Assembly (NCBI GenBank): GCA_016705125.1
Contig: JADIYW010000020.1
Location: 1-51,736, forward strand
Direction of reading: 5' to 3'
Source: Bacteroidota bacterium
GTDB taxonomy: Bacteria; Bacteroidota; Bacteroidia; Chitinophagales; JADIYW01
DNA: 51,736 bases
The notes beneath the pieces are model-generated. The model ran no database searches. It had not been told where the DNA came from and saw only the letters and a program-made list of their open reading frames with translations. A program made the translations under genes and the position numbers. Below are positions 7,958-16,310 of this stretch, in pieces (the stretch's first letter is position 1; each line of letters starts with the position of its first letter).

Positions 7958-9712
7958 ATGAAAAAAATAATTTTATATATCGTCATTTTCAGTTTTGTTT
8001 GCTTAAATCAACATGAATTACTAGCTCAGAAAAAAGGAAAATCCTCAAAAGGGGGAACACAAGATGATACCCAAGCCATTTTAGACAAAAGAATAAAAAC
8101 AGAAGCACTTTTTTTAGAGGGATTGCAGGCTAGGTTGTTGGGAAATGATTTAGATGCAATAGATAAAATGAAACAGGTACTGAAAATAGATGCAAAAAAT
8201 GCAGCTGCCTGTTACGAACTTACTCGAATTTATTTTGAAATGGGCGACATGGATAACGCCGAAAAATATGGCACTACTTCCATAAAACTAGACCCAAATA
8301 ACGAATGGTATTATATTTATTTGGCCGAAACCAAAGCGCAAAAGGGCGATTTTCAGGGAGCTTCCAAAGTATATGAAAACTTAACAAAAGCCAAGCCCAA
8401 GGATTTTGAATATTATAACGATTGGGCATTTATGTTGTCTAAGCAAAATAAATTCAAAGAGGCAATTGCCGTATACGATCTTCTAGAAAAGAAAATGGGC
8501 GGTTCGGATGAAGAATTAATTTTTGAAAAAGTAAATCTCTTATTAAATATTGGTGACTTTGATAGATCAATTGGAGAAATGCAAAAGCTTATTAAATTAG
8601 ACCCTCGAGAATATAGCTACTATGGTATGCTAGCAGAAATATTTGAAGCAAAAAAAGATTTTCCAAATGCAATATCGGCTTATGAAGATTTGCTTAAAAT
8701 AGACCCAGAGAACACAGATGCCACAGTTGCATTAGCAAAAATATACCAAGAAAAAGGAGATCAACTAAAATACAATGAAATTATTTCACGTCTTTTCAGA
8801 AATAAATCTTTAGATATAGATTCGAAAATATTAGCTTTTATCCCCTTTATTGAGGAAATGATTGATGACACAACAAAGGGAAAAGAAACATTAAGATTAG
8901 CAGATATAATTCTGGAAGCACATCCTGATGACCCAAAAGCCATAACAGCTAAAGCAGATGTACTTCTAAATTTAAACCAAAAAGAGGCCGCAAAAGCAGC
9001 CTATATTAGTGCTACTGAAAAAGGAGATTGTCCACTTACCATTTGGACGCAATTATTAACCGTGCTTTCAGAAATGAATGATAATGCTGGCATAATGGTG
9101 TACGGTGAAAAAGCAATGGAGAAATTTCCGCAGGAGCCAATTCTTAATTTTTATTATTCTATTGGCGCCATTCAACTTAAAGAAACAAAGGCTGCTATAT
9201 CTGCTCTTGAAAAGGGAGTAGCATTGCAAAATAGAAACCCACAATTGCTTGTACAAATGTACACGACGCTAGGCGACCTTTATAGTGGAATAAAAGAATA
9301 TGAAAAGGCTGATACTATTTATGAAAAAGCACTTACAATAGATCCAAATAATCCTACGGTTCTAAATAATTATGCGTATTTCTTATCTGTACGGAATATA
9401 AAAATAGAAAAGGCAGAAAGAATGAGTCGCAAATCAAATCTTTTAGAAGATAAAAATTCTGCATTTCAAGATACTTATGCCTGGATTTTGTATCAAAAAG
9501 GAAATTATAAAGAGGCGAAAATTTGGATGGAAAAAGCAATGGGTAAAAATGAAACCCTAGCCAATGGTGTACTTTGGGAGCACTATGGAGATATTCTTTT
9601 TAAATTGGGAGATGTTGACAAAGCAATGATTTATTGGAAAAAGGCGTTAGAAGCAAATCCAGAGGATGAAGATAAATTAAAGGAAAAAATCAAAACTAAA
9701 TCGATTCCTTAA
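7958..9712 (+). CDS. Exported tetratricopeptide-repeat protein
   Basis: 584 residues from ATG 7958, one base after the stop of the preceding gene. MKKIILYIVIFSFVCLNQH followed by ELLAQ is a signal peptide with cleavage near residue 24. The rest is a TPR solenoid: repeats with the pattern A-x-Y-x-A..A..ldP are seen from about residue 50 to 570 (for example AKNAAACYELTRIYFEMGD, PNNEWYYIYLAETKAQKGD, DPNNPTVLNNYAYFLS). It probably acts as an envelope scaffold. It is translationally linked to the DUF4292 lipoprotein, whose ATG shares the last base of its stop. No catalytic domain is visible. Confidence 0.85.
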   Translation: MKKIILYIVIFSFVCLNQHELLAQKKGKSSKGGTQDDTQAILDKRIKTEALFLEGLQARLLGNDLDAIDKMKQVLKIDAKNAAACYELTRIYFEMGDMDNAEKYGTTSIKLDPNNEWYYIYLAETKAQKGDFQGASKVYENLTKAKPKDFEYYNDWAFMLSKQNKFKEAIAVYDLLEKKMGGSDEELIFEKVNLLLNIGDFDRSIGEMQKLIKLDPREYSYYGMLAEIFEAKKDFPNAISAYEDLLKIDPENTDATVALAKIYQEKGDQLKYNEIISRLFRNKSLDIDSKILAFIPFIEEMIDDTTKGKETLRLADIILEAHPDDPKAITAKADVLLNLNQKEAAKAAYISATEKGDCPLTIWTQLLTVLSEMNDNAGIMVYGEKAMEKFPQEPILNFYYSIGAIQLKETKAAISALEKGVALQNRNPQLLVQMYTTLGDLYSGIKEYEKADTIYEKALTIDPNNPTVLNNYAYFLSVRNIKIEKAERMSRKSNLLEDKNSAFQDTYAWILYQKGNYKEAKIWMEKAMGKNETLANGVLWEHYGDILFKLGDVDKAMIYWKKALEANPEDEDKLKEKIKTKSIP

Positions 9713-10503
9713 TGTATAAAAAAATTGGTTTCTATAGATTTAAAAAAATACATTTCCCTTTTTTTATTGCCTTTTTATTGCTTTTCCAAAATTGTAGGAC
9801 TGCTAAATTAGCCACAACAATTCCAATTACCAACCATCAGTCGAATCAATCTATTTTTAGTCACATAGATAGTAGTTTGTTGAATTTCAAATACTTAGCA
9901 TCAAAGTTAAGTGTAAAAACAAACTTAAATGGCAAGCAACAAAACTTCAATGCTAACATGAAGTGGAAAAAAAACGAACAAATTTGGCTATCATTCAGTA
10001 TTTTGGGCTTCGAAGGAGTGAGAATTAGTATTACGCCTGATAGTATAAAAATTATCGACAGACTAAATAAACAATTTTATATAGAACCATTTTCATATTT
10101 GAATGAAAAAGCTGGAATGGATATTACTTTTGGAGAATTAGAAAATATATTGCTTGGGAAGACCATAAAAATGGATAATAAAAGTGCAATTTATAGCGTT
10201 TTAGAAAATGGAAACCATCAAATAAAATATGATGGCGCCACTTTTTCTAACCAAACCAATTTGGATTCAATAATGCAATTGCCGGTTGATATGACTATTT
10301 TAGATAATTCTGGAAGAATATTGTTTGTTGCTTTTAGTAATTATGTGAAAAAGGAAGGAAAGTTTTTTTCAATGAATAGATTGATTAAAGCAAATGATAT
10401 GATGAATAAGATAGAAATTGATGCGAATTATGAACAAATTGAGGTGAAAGATTTTTTAGAATTTCCTTTTCAAATAAATCAAAATTATACACGTGTACAC
10501 TAA
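9712..10503 (+). CDS. DUF4292 lipoprotein
   Basis: 263 residues. The signal ends in the lipobox LLFQNC (cysteine 28), so it should be a lipid-anchored envelope protein. The body matches DUF4292: a region around FKYLASKLSVKTNLNGKQQN, then MKWKKNEQIWLSFS, LGFEGVRISITPDSI and VNxYIEPF-like strands. These resemble the LolA/LolB-type open beta-barrel that carries lipoproteins, though this is a structural analogy rather than a proven activity. It starts on the last base of the TPR stop codon and overlaps the EnvC-like gene by 11 bases, so the three are probably made together. Confidence 0.8.
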   Translation: MYKKIGFYRFKKIHFPFFIAFLLLFQNCRTAKLATTIPITNHQSNQSIFSHIDSSLLNFKYLASKLSVKTNLNGKQQNFNANMKWKKNEQIWLSFSILGFEGVRISITPDSIKIIDRLNKQFYIEPFSYLNEKAGMDITFGELENILLGKTIKMDNKSAIYSVLENGNHQIKYDGATFSNQTNLDSIMQLPVDMTILDNSGRILFVAFSNYVKKEGKFFSMNRLIKANDMMNKIEIDANYEQIEVKDFLEFPFQINQNYTRVH

Positions 10504-11833
10504 AATAATTTTATTTTTCAGTTTTTTCGTTTGTATTGGAGCTTTTGGCCAATCGAAAAAGACGTTGGAAGATAAGCGAAAAAAATTACTTACAGAAATT
10601 AAAACGACTCAAAAGCAACTTGTTCAAACAAAAGAAAAACAAGAAGCATCTATAAATGAGTTGAGTGTACTGGAAAAGAAAATAACATTGCGTGAGGATT
10701 TGATTTTAAATACAACTGGAGAGGTAATTTTATTCAACAATCAAATACAAAGTAAAGGCGATAATATCCGTTTGTTAGAGATTGAATTACAAGTACTTAG
10801 GAAAGAGTTTAAAAAGACCGTTCTAACTTCTTATAAAAATTTTAGGGTAAAAAATCAAATACTCTTTTTGGTGTCTTCTAAAAATTTTAGTGATGCAATG
10901 CGTCGTTTTAATTATCTCAAAAAATACAGCTCTTTTAGAAGAATACAAGCCGAAAAGATAAAACACACAAAATTAAAAATTGCAAGAAGTGTACAAGAAA
11001 TAGACAATAGAAAAAAAACAAAGCAACAATTATTAGATGAACAAACATTGCAAAAAAGATTACTAAGTAATGAAAAAACGCAAAAACAAAAATTAGTTGA
11101 AACCTTAAGAAGTAAGGAAAAAGAATTGGCTGGTACTTTAGTAAACAAACAAAAAGAAGCAGATAAGCTAAATGGACAAATTGAAGATATTATCAAAAAA
11201 GAGATTCAATTAGCCAAGCAAAAAGAAATAGAATTAGCCAAGCAAAAGGAAATTGCTAAACAAAAAGAAGCAGAGAAATTAAAAAATCAAACAGCAAATA
11301 TTCCTGCTCCAAAGCCTACACCTGACAAGTCGAATACCAACACTAACAAACCAAGCACCACACCCAAACCAATAAGTAATAAGCCAATAGAATCGACTCC
11401 AGAGGTACAAAATAATTCGGCTGGGTTTTATACCAACAAAGGAAAATTACCTTGGCCAGTAGAGAAAGGTTTTATAATCAAAGGATTTGGAAGCTACACA
11501 CATCCCGATTTAAAGGATGTAAAATTTGAGAATAATGGAATAGATATAAAAACAGAGCAAGGCGCTACGGTTAGGTGTATTTATGAGGGTAAGGTAGTGG
11601 GCGTAATTAGCAATCCATTGTTTAAAAACGCAGTTATTGTGAGCCATGGTGATTATTATACTGTTTATTCAAAAATGGACCAAGTTTTTGTTTCGAAAGG
11701 CGATAAGATAAGTTTAAAACAAAGTATTGGAAAAGCCTTTACTGACACTGACACACAAAGCACAGAGGTTCATTTAGAGGTTTGGAAAGGAGAAGTGAAA
11801 TTAAATCCAACGGATTGGATTTTAAGGAAATAG
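10493..11833 (+). CDS. EnvC-like murein hydrolase activator (degenerate LytM)
   Basis: 446 residues from GTG 10493. A signal peptide (cleavage after GAFGQ) is followed by a long coiled coil at about residues 20-265, a Pro/Thr/Lys linker at 270-310 and a C-terminal LytM (M23) domain at about 320-446. In active LytM enzymes zinc is held by H-x(n)-D and HxH; here the first site reads NNGIDIKT, with no histidine, and the last reads EVHLEVWKG with only one. This matches EnvC/NlpD proteins, which do not cut peptidoglycan but switch on amidases. It is the last gene of the dut-to-envC run and converges on thiH. Confidence 0.88.
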   Translation: MYTKIILFFSFFVCIGAFGQSKKTLEDKRKKLLTEIKTTQKQLVQTKEKQEASINELSVLEKKITLREDLILNTTGEVILFNNQIQSKGDNIRLLEIELQVLRKEFKKTVLTSYKNFRVKNQILFLVSSKNFSDAMRRFNYLKKYSSFRRIQAEKIKHTKLKIARSVQEIDNRKKTKQQLLDEQTLQKRLLSNEKTQKQKLVETLRSKEKELAGTLVNKQKEADKLNGQIEDIIKKEIQLAKQKEIELAKQKEIAKQKEAEKLKNQTANIPAPKPTPDKSNTNTNKPSTTPKPISNKPIESTPEVQNNSAGFYTNKGKLPWPVEKGFIIKGFGSYTHPDLKDVKFENNGIDIKTEQGATVRCIYEGKVVGVISNPLFKNAVIVSHGDYYTVYSKMDQVFVSKGDKISLKQSIGKAFTDTDTQSTEVHLEVWKGEVKLNPTDWILRK

Positions 11834-11852
11834 TGAATTAGGATGTTTTGGA

Positions 11853-13013
11853 CTAGCCTATGCCAGAAATGCCATTGTCCCAATCTTTCCATACTGGCTC
11901 AAGATTCAATTGTTTAAGAAGAACAGCAATTTCGGGAGCAGATCTTTCATCCGAAATTTCAAATTGTTTCAAATTTTCTTCTGCATTTGTGTAGCCACCA
12001 GGATTGGTTTTAGATCCTGCACTAATGGCAGTGATGCCTAATTTTACTACATTATCTCTGAATTTTGCCGATTCACGAGTGGATAAGGAAAGTTCTACTT
12101 GCTCATTATAAATTCGATAAGCACAAATTAATTGCAATAATTCACGATCATTCATTATAACCTTTGGTTCTAAACCACCCGAAAAGGGGCGTAAACGAGG
12201 AAAGGAAATTGAATATTTCGTTTTCCAATATTTTTTTTCCAAATAAGAAAGGTGTAATGCCGTAAAAAAGGAATCTGTCCGCCAATCTTCCAAACCAATA
12301 AGCACGCCCAAGCCGATTTTATGGATACCAGCGGCGGCCAACCTGTCAGGGGTATTTAGTCGATATTCAAAATTTGATTTTTTGCCTTTTGGATGATGAA
12401 TTTTATAATGTTCTTCATTATAGGTTTCTTGGTAAACCAATACGGCATGTAAACCTTCACGCCTCAGGTCTTCATATTCTGATTGTTCAAGTGGTTGTAC
12501 CTCAATTGAAATATTAGAAAAATATGGTTTTAAAAGCTGTATTGAATGTTTTAAATAAGGTGTACCCACGGTTTGATTTGCTTCGCCGGTAACCAAAAGC
12601 ACATGGTCGAACCCCATTTTTTTTATTATTTTAGCCTCTTCAATTATTTGCTCATCACTAAGCGTAATTCTAGGGATTTTATTTGTAAAGCTAAAACCAC
12701 AATAAGTACAAATGTTTTGACATTCATTGGAAAGGTATAATGGGACATACATTTGAATGGTGTTACCGAATCTTTTCCTTGTTATTGCAGCGCTTTTCTG
12801 AGCCATGAGTTCTAAAAATGGAGCTGCTGCTGGGCTAATAAGGGCTTTAAAATCTTCTAGAGTTAGTGTATTCTCTTTTGCGAGCGCAGCCAAAACATCT
12901 TCACTGTTTTTACTATAAATACTTTCACTTATGGTTTCCCATGAATGTTTAAAAAAAACATCTTTGAAATATGCATTAGCATTTATTTTTCCAGAAAACA
13001 GCTGTGTATTCAT
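11853..13013 (-). CDS. thiH: 2-iminoacetate synthase (tyrosine lyase)
   Basis: 386 residues. A radical-SAM enzyme that cleaves tyrosine to p-cresol and dehydroglycine for the thiazole half of thiamine. The iron-sulphur motif C-x3-C-x2-C is at residues 98, 102 and 105 (CQNICTYCGF). The C-terminal biotin/thiamine-synthase-associated region is present (LSLSTRESAKFRD, then GITAISAGSKTNPGGY). It is the last gene of the thiamine operon, 13 bases after thiG. Use of ThiH rather than the oxygen-dependent glycine oxidase ThiO fits a Bacteroidota and tolerates low oxygen. Confidence 0.96.
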   Translation of the reverse strand: MNTQLFSGKINANAYFKDVFFKHSWETISESIYSKNSEDVLAALAKENTLTLEDFKALISPAAAPFLELMAQKSAAITRKRFGNTIQMYVPLYLSNECQNICTYCGFSFTNKIPRITLSDEQIIEEAKIIKKMGFDHVLLVTGEANQTVGTPYLKHSIQLLKPYFSNISIEVQPLEQSEYEDLRREGLHAVLVYQETYNEEHYKIHHPKGKKSNFEYRLNTPDRLAAAGIHKIGLGVLIGLEDWRTDSFFTALHLSYLEKKYWKTKYSISFPRLRPFSGGLEPKVIMNDRELLQLICAYRIYNEQVELSLSTRESAKFRDNVVKLGITAISAGSKTNPGGYTNAEENLKQFEISDERSAPEIAVLLKQLNLEPVWKDWDNGISGIG

Positions 13014-13026
13014 TTAATTAAATGCC

Positions 13027-13812
13027 TTAGTTTTCTAAAAATGCAGTAAGTGGACTAGTTGCAGCAGCATTTTTTTGAATATTTGGCAAGCCAGCTAAAA
13101 AGGCTCTTCTGCCAGCTTCTACTGCTAATTTGAAAGCAAATGCCATCTCTACTGGGTTATTTGCAGTAGCAATTGCTGTATTTACCAAAACCGCATCCGC
13201 GCCCATTTCCATTGCCTCTGCAGCTTGCGATGGACAACCAATTCCTGCATCAACTATTACAGGGACATTGGATTGTTCAATAATTATTTTTAAAAATTCG
13301 CGCGATGCCAATCCTTTATTCGTTCCAATTGGAGCGCCGAGCGGCATAACGGATTGAACACCTACTTCCTCAAGTCGCTTACACAACACTGGGTCAGCAT
13401 GAATATAGGGTAGTACCACAAATCCTAACTTAACTAATTCTTCAGCAGCTTTGATTGTCTCAATTGGGTCGGGCATTAAATATTTGGGGTCGGGATGAAT
13501 TTCTAATTTTATCCAATTTGTTCCCAACGCTTCGCGGGCTAATTGAGCAACAAAAATAGCCTCCTTAGCAGTTCGAGTTCCACTTGTATTTGGCAATAAA
13601 TGCACATTTGGTAATTGAATATGTTTGATTAAGTCGTCCTCATTGCTTTTTAAATCTACTCTTTTTAATGCTACAGTTACCAATTCGGAAGCAGATGAAA
13701 GGATTGCATCTTTCATTAAAAGGGAAGATCCAAATTTCCCTGTACCTAGAAAGAGTCTTGAATTAAATAATTTATCTGCAATTTGTAACTTGTCCACTTT
13801 CTGTATTTTCAA
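13027..13812 (-). CDS. thiG: Thiazole synthase
   Basis: 261 residues. A TIM-barrel enzyme that builds the thiazole phosphate from deoxyxylulose 5-phosphate, dehydroglycine and the ThiS thiocarboxylate. Conserved stretches include FNSRLFLGTGKF, TVALKRVD, LPNTSGTRTAKEA and DAGIGCPSQAAEAMEMGADA. ATG 13812 is used here; an in-frame GTG at 13797 (then DKLQIADK) lines up better with other ThiG N-termini and may be the true start. Either choice overlaps the end of thiE (41 or 26 bases), an unusually long overlap. Confidence 0.96.
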   Translation of the reverse strand: MKIQKVDKLQIADKLFNSRLFLGTGKFGSSLLMKDAILSSASELVTVALKRVDLKSNEDDLIKHIQLPNVHLLPNTSGTRTAKEAIFVAQLAREALGTNWIKLEIHPDPKYLMPDPIETIKAAEELVKLGFVVLPYIHADPVLCKRLEEVGVQSVMPLGAPIGTNKGLASREFLKIIIEQSNVPVIVDAGIGCPSQAAEAMEMGADAVLVNTAIATANNPVEMAFAFKLAVEAGRRAFLAGLPNIQKNAAATSPLTAFLEN

Positions 13813-14428
13813 TTTTTTCGATAAATTGTTTGATGATTATCTCTCTTATTGGGGAAAGATTTATGCCTGAAGAAACAGCTACTCCATGTAATCCCATTTT
13901 CAAAAGTCTTTCTACATCAAATAGTTTTATTCCACCAATTGCAATTATAGGAATATTTATTTTTCTATGTTTTATCATTTCCATCATCATGGAAAAGTTT
14001 TCTTCTCCAATAACAGGCTTTAAGTTTTTCTTAGTTTCAGTATGTCTAAATGGCCCTAAGCCAATATAATCACAGCCATTATTCACTTGTTTCAATACTT
14101 CTTCAAAAGAATTAGCTGTTCCTCCAATTATTTTATTAGCGCCCAATAATTGTCTTGCTTTTGAGGGAGGCATATCATCTATTCCCAAATGCACGCCATC
14201 GGCATCTACTTCTTGGGCTATGGAAACATTGTCATTTATAATTAATTTGCAATCATAATTTACACATATTGCCTTTACTTCTTTGGCCGTTTTCAACCAA
14301 TCTTCGAAAGATTTATTTTTAGCCCTTAATTGCAACCATTTAATGCCATTTTTACAAGCAATTTCAGCAAGCTGCGCATGTGTAACGGTTTCGAGGTCTT
14401 GGGTTAAATATTGAAATTTTGCAATCAT
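13772..14428 (-). CDS. thiE: Thiamine-phosphate synthase
   Basis: 218 residues. It joins hydroxymethylpyrimidine diphosphate with thiazole phosphate to form thiamine phosphate. Visible family features are WLQLRAKNKS near residue 32, LIINDNVSIAQEVDADGVHLG near 67, IIGGTANSFEE, DYIGLGPFRHTETK and the phosphate loop IAIGGI near 162. It overlaps thiD by four bases (ATGA), a sign of translational coupling. This is the complete ThiE of the operon; a second, TenI-like member lies upstream. Confidence 0.94.
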   Translation of the reverse strand: MIAKFQYLTQDLETVTHAQLAEIACKNGIKWLQLRAKNKSFEDWLKTAKEVKAICVNYDCKLIINDNVSIAQEVDADGVHLGIDDMPPSKARQLLGANKIIGGTANSFEEVLKQVNNGCDYIGLGPFRHTETKKNLKPVIGEENFSMMMEMIKHRKINIPIIAIGGIKLFDVERLLKMGLHGVAVSSGINLSPIREIIIKQFIEKIENTESGQVTNCR

Positions 14429-15186
14429 TTGGTCATATTATGATATCCTAAAAGATTTTCGGAACTTTCAAGAAAAGCCAATGTGTAAATTTTGGCTTTC
14501 CTACATGCTTCTTCTAATGTCTTACCAAGGGCAATATTTGAAGCAATTGAAGATGACAAAACACATCCACTTCCATGTTTTTGGAAATTTGAAATTTTTT
14601 CAAGCGAATATTTGGTTGTTTTTCCATTAAAAAACAAATAATCGACACCTTTTTCGAGTTGATTATGTCCTCCTTTCAAAAAAATAGGACAATATTTGGA
14701 GAGCGCTTCTGCTGCTTCCAACGGTTCGGATTCTTGGAAAAGCATTTTAATTTCTTCCCAATTTGGAGTAATTAAATATAAATCTTCTAAAACACTGTAT
14801 AGTTCGTTCGAATTCCATTTTTTATGAAATACAAATCCTGATGAAGAACTTAAAATTGGATCCCAAATTATTTTTACGAATGGATTTAGTTCCAAAAGAT
14901 ATTGAGTGATCTTTTTGAGCGATTTTAAACTCTTAACCAAGCCAATTTTCACCACTTCGATTTTAGACACCTGGTGTAATAATTTAATTTGATTTTTTAT
15001 ATATGCTGTTTCAAGCCAATTTATTTCTTTAAATACTAATTCGTTTTGTAATGTACTACAGGTAAGCACGCCCAAACCATAAACTTTATGAGATTCAATT
15101 GTTTTGATGTCAGCCAATAATCCAGCACCACCACTAGGGTCAAACCCTGCAATCGAAAGTACTATTGGTCTTGGATTTATTGACAT
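14425..15186 (-). CDS. thiD: Hydroxymethylpyrimidine / phosphomethylpyrimidine kinase
   Basis: 253 residues, a ribokinase-fold enzyme that phosphorylates HMP-phosphate to the diphosphate used by ThiE. The N-terminus IVLSIAGFDPSGGAGLLADI is diagnostic. The C-terminal nucleotide/anion-hole region appears as KHGSGCVLSSSIASNIALG, where canonical enzymes have GTGCTLS. It overlaps the TenI-like gene by 10 bases and thiE by four. It contains a seven-base A run (plus strand, about 14678-14684) that does not disturb the frame. Confidence 0.94.
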   Translation of the reverse strand: MSINPRPIVLSIAGFDPSGGAGLLADIKTIESHKVYGLGVLTCSTLQNELVFKEINWLETAYIKNQIKLLHQVSKIEVVKIGLVKSLKSLKKITQYLLELNPFVKIIWDPILSSSSGFVFHKKWNSNELYSVLEDLYLITPNWEEIKMLFQESEPLEAAEALSKYCPIFLKGGHNQLEKGVDYLFFNGKTTKYSLEKISNFQKHGSGCVLSSSIASNIALGKTLEEACRKAKIYTLAFLESSENLLGYHNMTK

Positions 15187-15794
15187 GCTAATACTAATTT
15201 GTTTAATTGCATCAATGGTTCATTTTGATTAGTCCAAATATAGCCTAAAATTCCTAAACCATCAAATCCAATTTCTTTTAATTTACTTATATTGGTATTG
15301 TTAACACCACCAAGCGCAAAATAATTTCCTTTTTTTGTTTTATTTGAAAATAAATTTTTTAATTCAGACAATTTCCAATTTGTGTTATTAGACACTTTTG
15401 AAATAGTATCAAAAACAGGGCTTACAAAAACGATATCATAATCCTGGCCCATCAAAATAAAATCTTCCTTTTGATGGCATGAAACTGAAATAATTTGTTG
15501 TCTTGCTTTAGCTAATTCTTTTATTTCATTTATTTTTTTTTGGCTTGATTGATTCAAGAATGCTCTTTTAAAATGAAATCCTTTTACCTTAAATTGAGAA
15601 AAAATATTTATATCTGAAACAATTAATTTAGCCAAAGTTCTATTAGATAATTGTTCTGTAAAAGCAATTAATGAATCAGAATCCATATTTGGTTTCCTTA
15701 AAACAATATAATCAATACTTTGTGCTGCCATCTCATCTAGTAATTCAATTTCACCAATTCGGTTTTCGGGACAAGAAAAAAGAACAATTTTCAT
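15177..15794 (-). CDS. TenI/ThiE-like protein (probable thiazole tautomerase)
   Basis: 205 residues with the ThiE/TenI fold: IDYIVLRKPNMDS near residue 28, SDINIFSQFKVKGFHFK near 60, VSPVFDTISK near 125 and LGGVNNTNISKLKEIGFDGLGILGYI near 160. It is clearly more diverged than the thiE gene two places downstream: the RxK pyrophosphate-binding pattern and DGVHLG are not conserved. TenI proteins aromatise the thiazole product of ThiG rather than making thiamine phosphate, which fits a second copy in the same operon. A redundant thiamine-phosphate synthase is the alternative. Confidence 0.72.
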   Translation of the reverse strand: MKIVLFSCPENRIGEIELLDEMAAQSIDYIVLRKPNMDSDSLIAFTEQLSNRTLAKLIVSDINIFSQFKVKGFHFKRAFLNQSSQKKINEIKELAKARQQIISVSCHQKEDFILMGQDYDIVFVSPVFDTISKVSNNTNWKLSELKNLFSNKTKKGNYFALGGVNNTNISKLKEIGFDGLGILGYIWTNQNEPLMQLNKLVLACQ

Positions 15795-15797
15795 TTC

Positions 15798-16298
15798 TTA
15801 TTTTTGAGGTGGCATGCCCATTTTTACCCATTCTTCCTGAGCAGGACCATAAACTCCAGGCACTTTTAGCCCTGCTTGTCGCATCAAAAGCGTAAGCTGA
15901 CCACGATGATGAATTTCGTGTTTTAATAAAATGCCTAAAGTAAGTCCAATAGACCATTTTTGTCCGTACAACTCATTAATATCCTTTAAATTAGCGTCTG
16001 TCCAGAAATCCTTTATTTTTTCGACCAAAACAGCAGAAACGATTTCATATAATCGTTCAATTTCTCGCATCGATTCGGGCAAAAAATCCTTATCCACCTC
16101 TGCAATTTCAATTCCAGTTTGATTAATCATTTCAGGAATCGTTTCTGTAATATGCCAAGCAATTCTAGCCATAGTTCTTCCATTATTGTTTGGAAAAGTA
16201 TATGCTAAATCTTCACGAATAGCTGCAAAAACCTTTTGGGTCATTTTAGTTTCAAATGACCACTCTTTCAGAAAATCTTCAATTTTAGTATATTCCAT
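15798..16298 (-). CDS. DinB-family (YfiT-like) metal-binding protein in the thiamine operon
   Basis: 166 residues, the usual size of a DinB four-helix-bundle protein. The three metal ligands of the family are in place: H49 (IAWHI) and the H-x3-H pair H127 and H131 (LLKHEIHHRGQL). Family members bind a divalent metal; some are thiol transferases for bacillithiol or mycothiol, most have no known reaction. It sits inside the thiamine operon, 12 bases after thiC and three bases before the TenI-like gene, so it must be transcribed with them. A role in making, salvaging or detoxifying a thiamine intermediate is inference from position only. Confidence 0.85.
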   Translation of the reverse strand: MEYTKIEDFLKEWSFETKMTQKVFAAIREDLAYTFPNNNGRTMARIAWHITETIPEMINQTGIEIAEVDKDFLPESMREIERLYEIVSAVLVEKIKDFWTDANLKDINELYGQKWSIGLTLGILLKHEIHHRGQLTLLMRQAGLKVPGVYGPAQEEWVKMGMPPQK

Positions 16299-16310
16299 AT
16301 TCCATATTTT

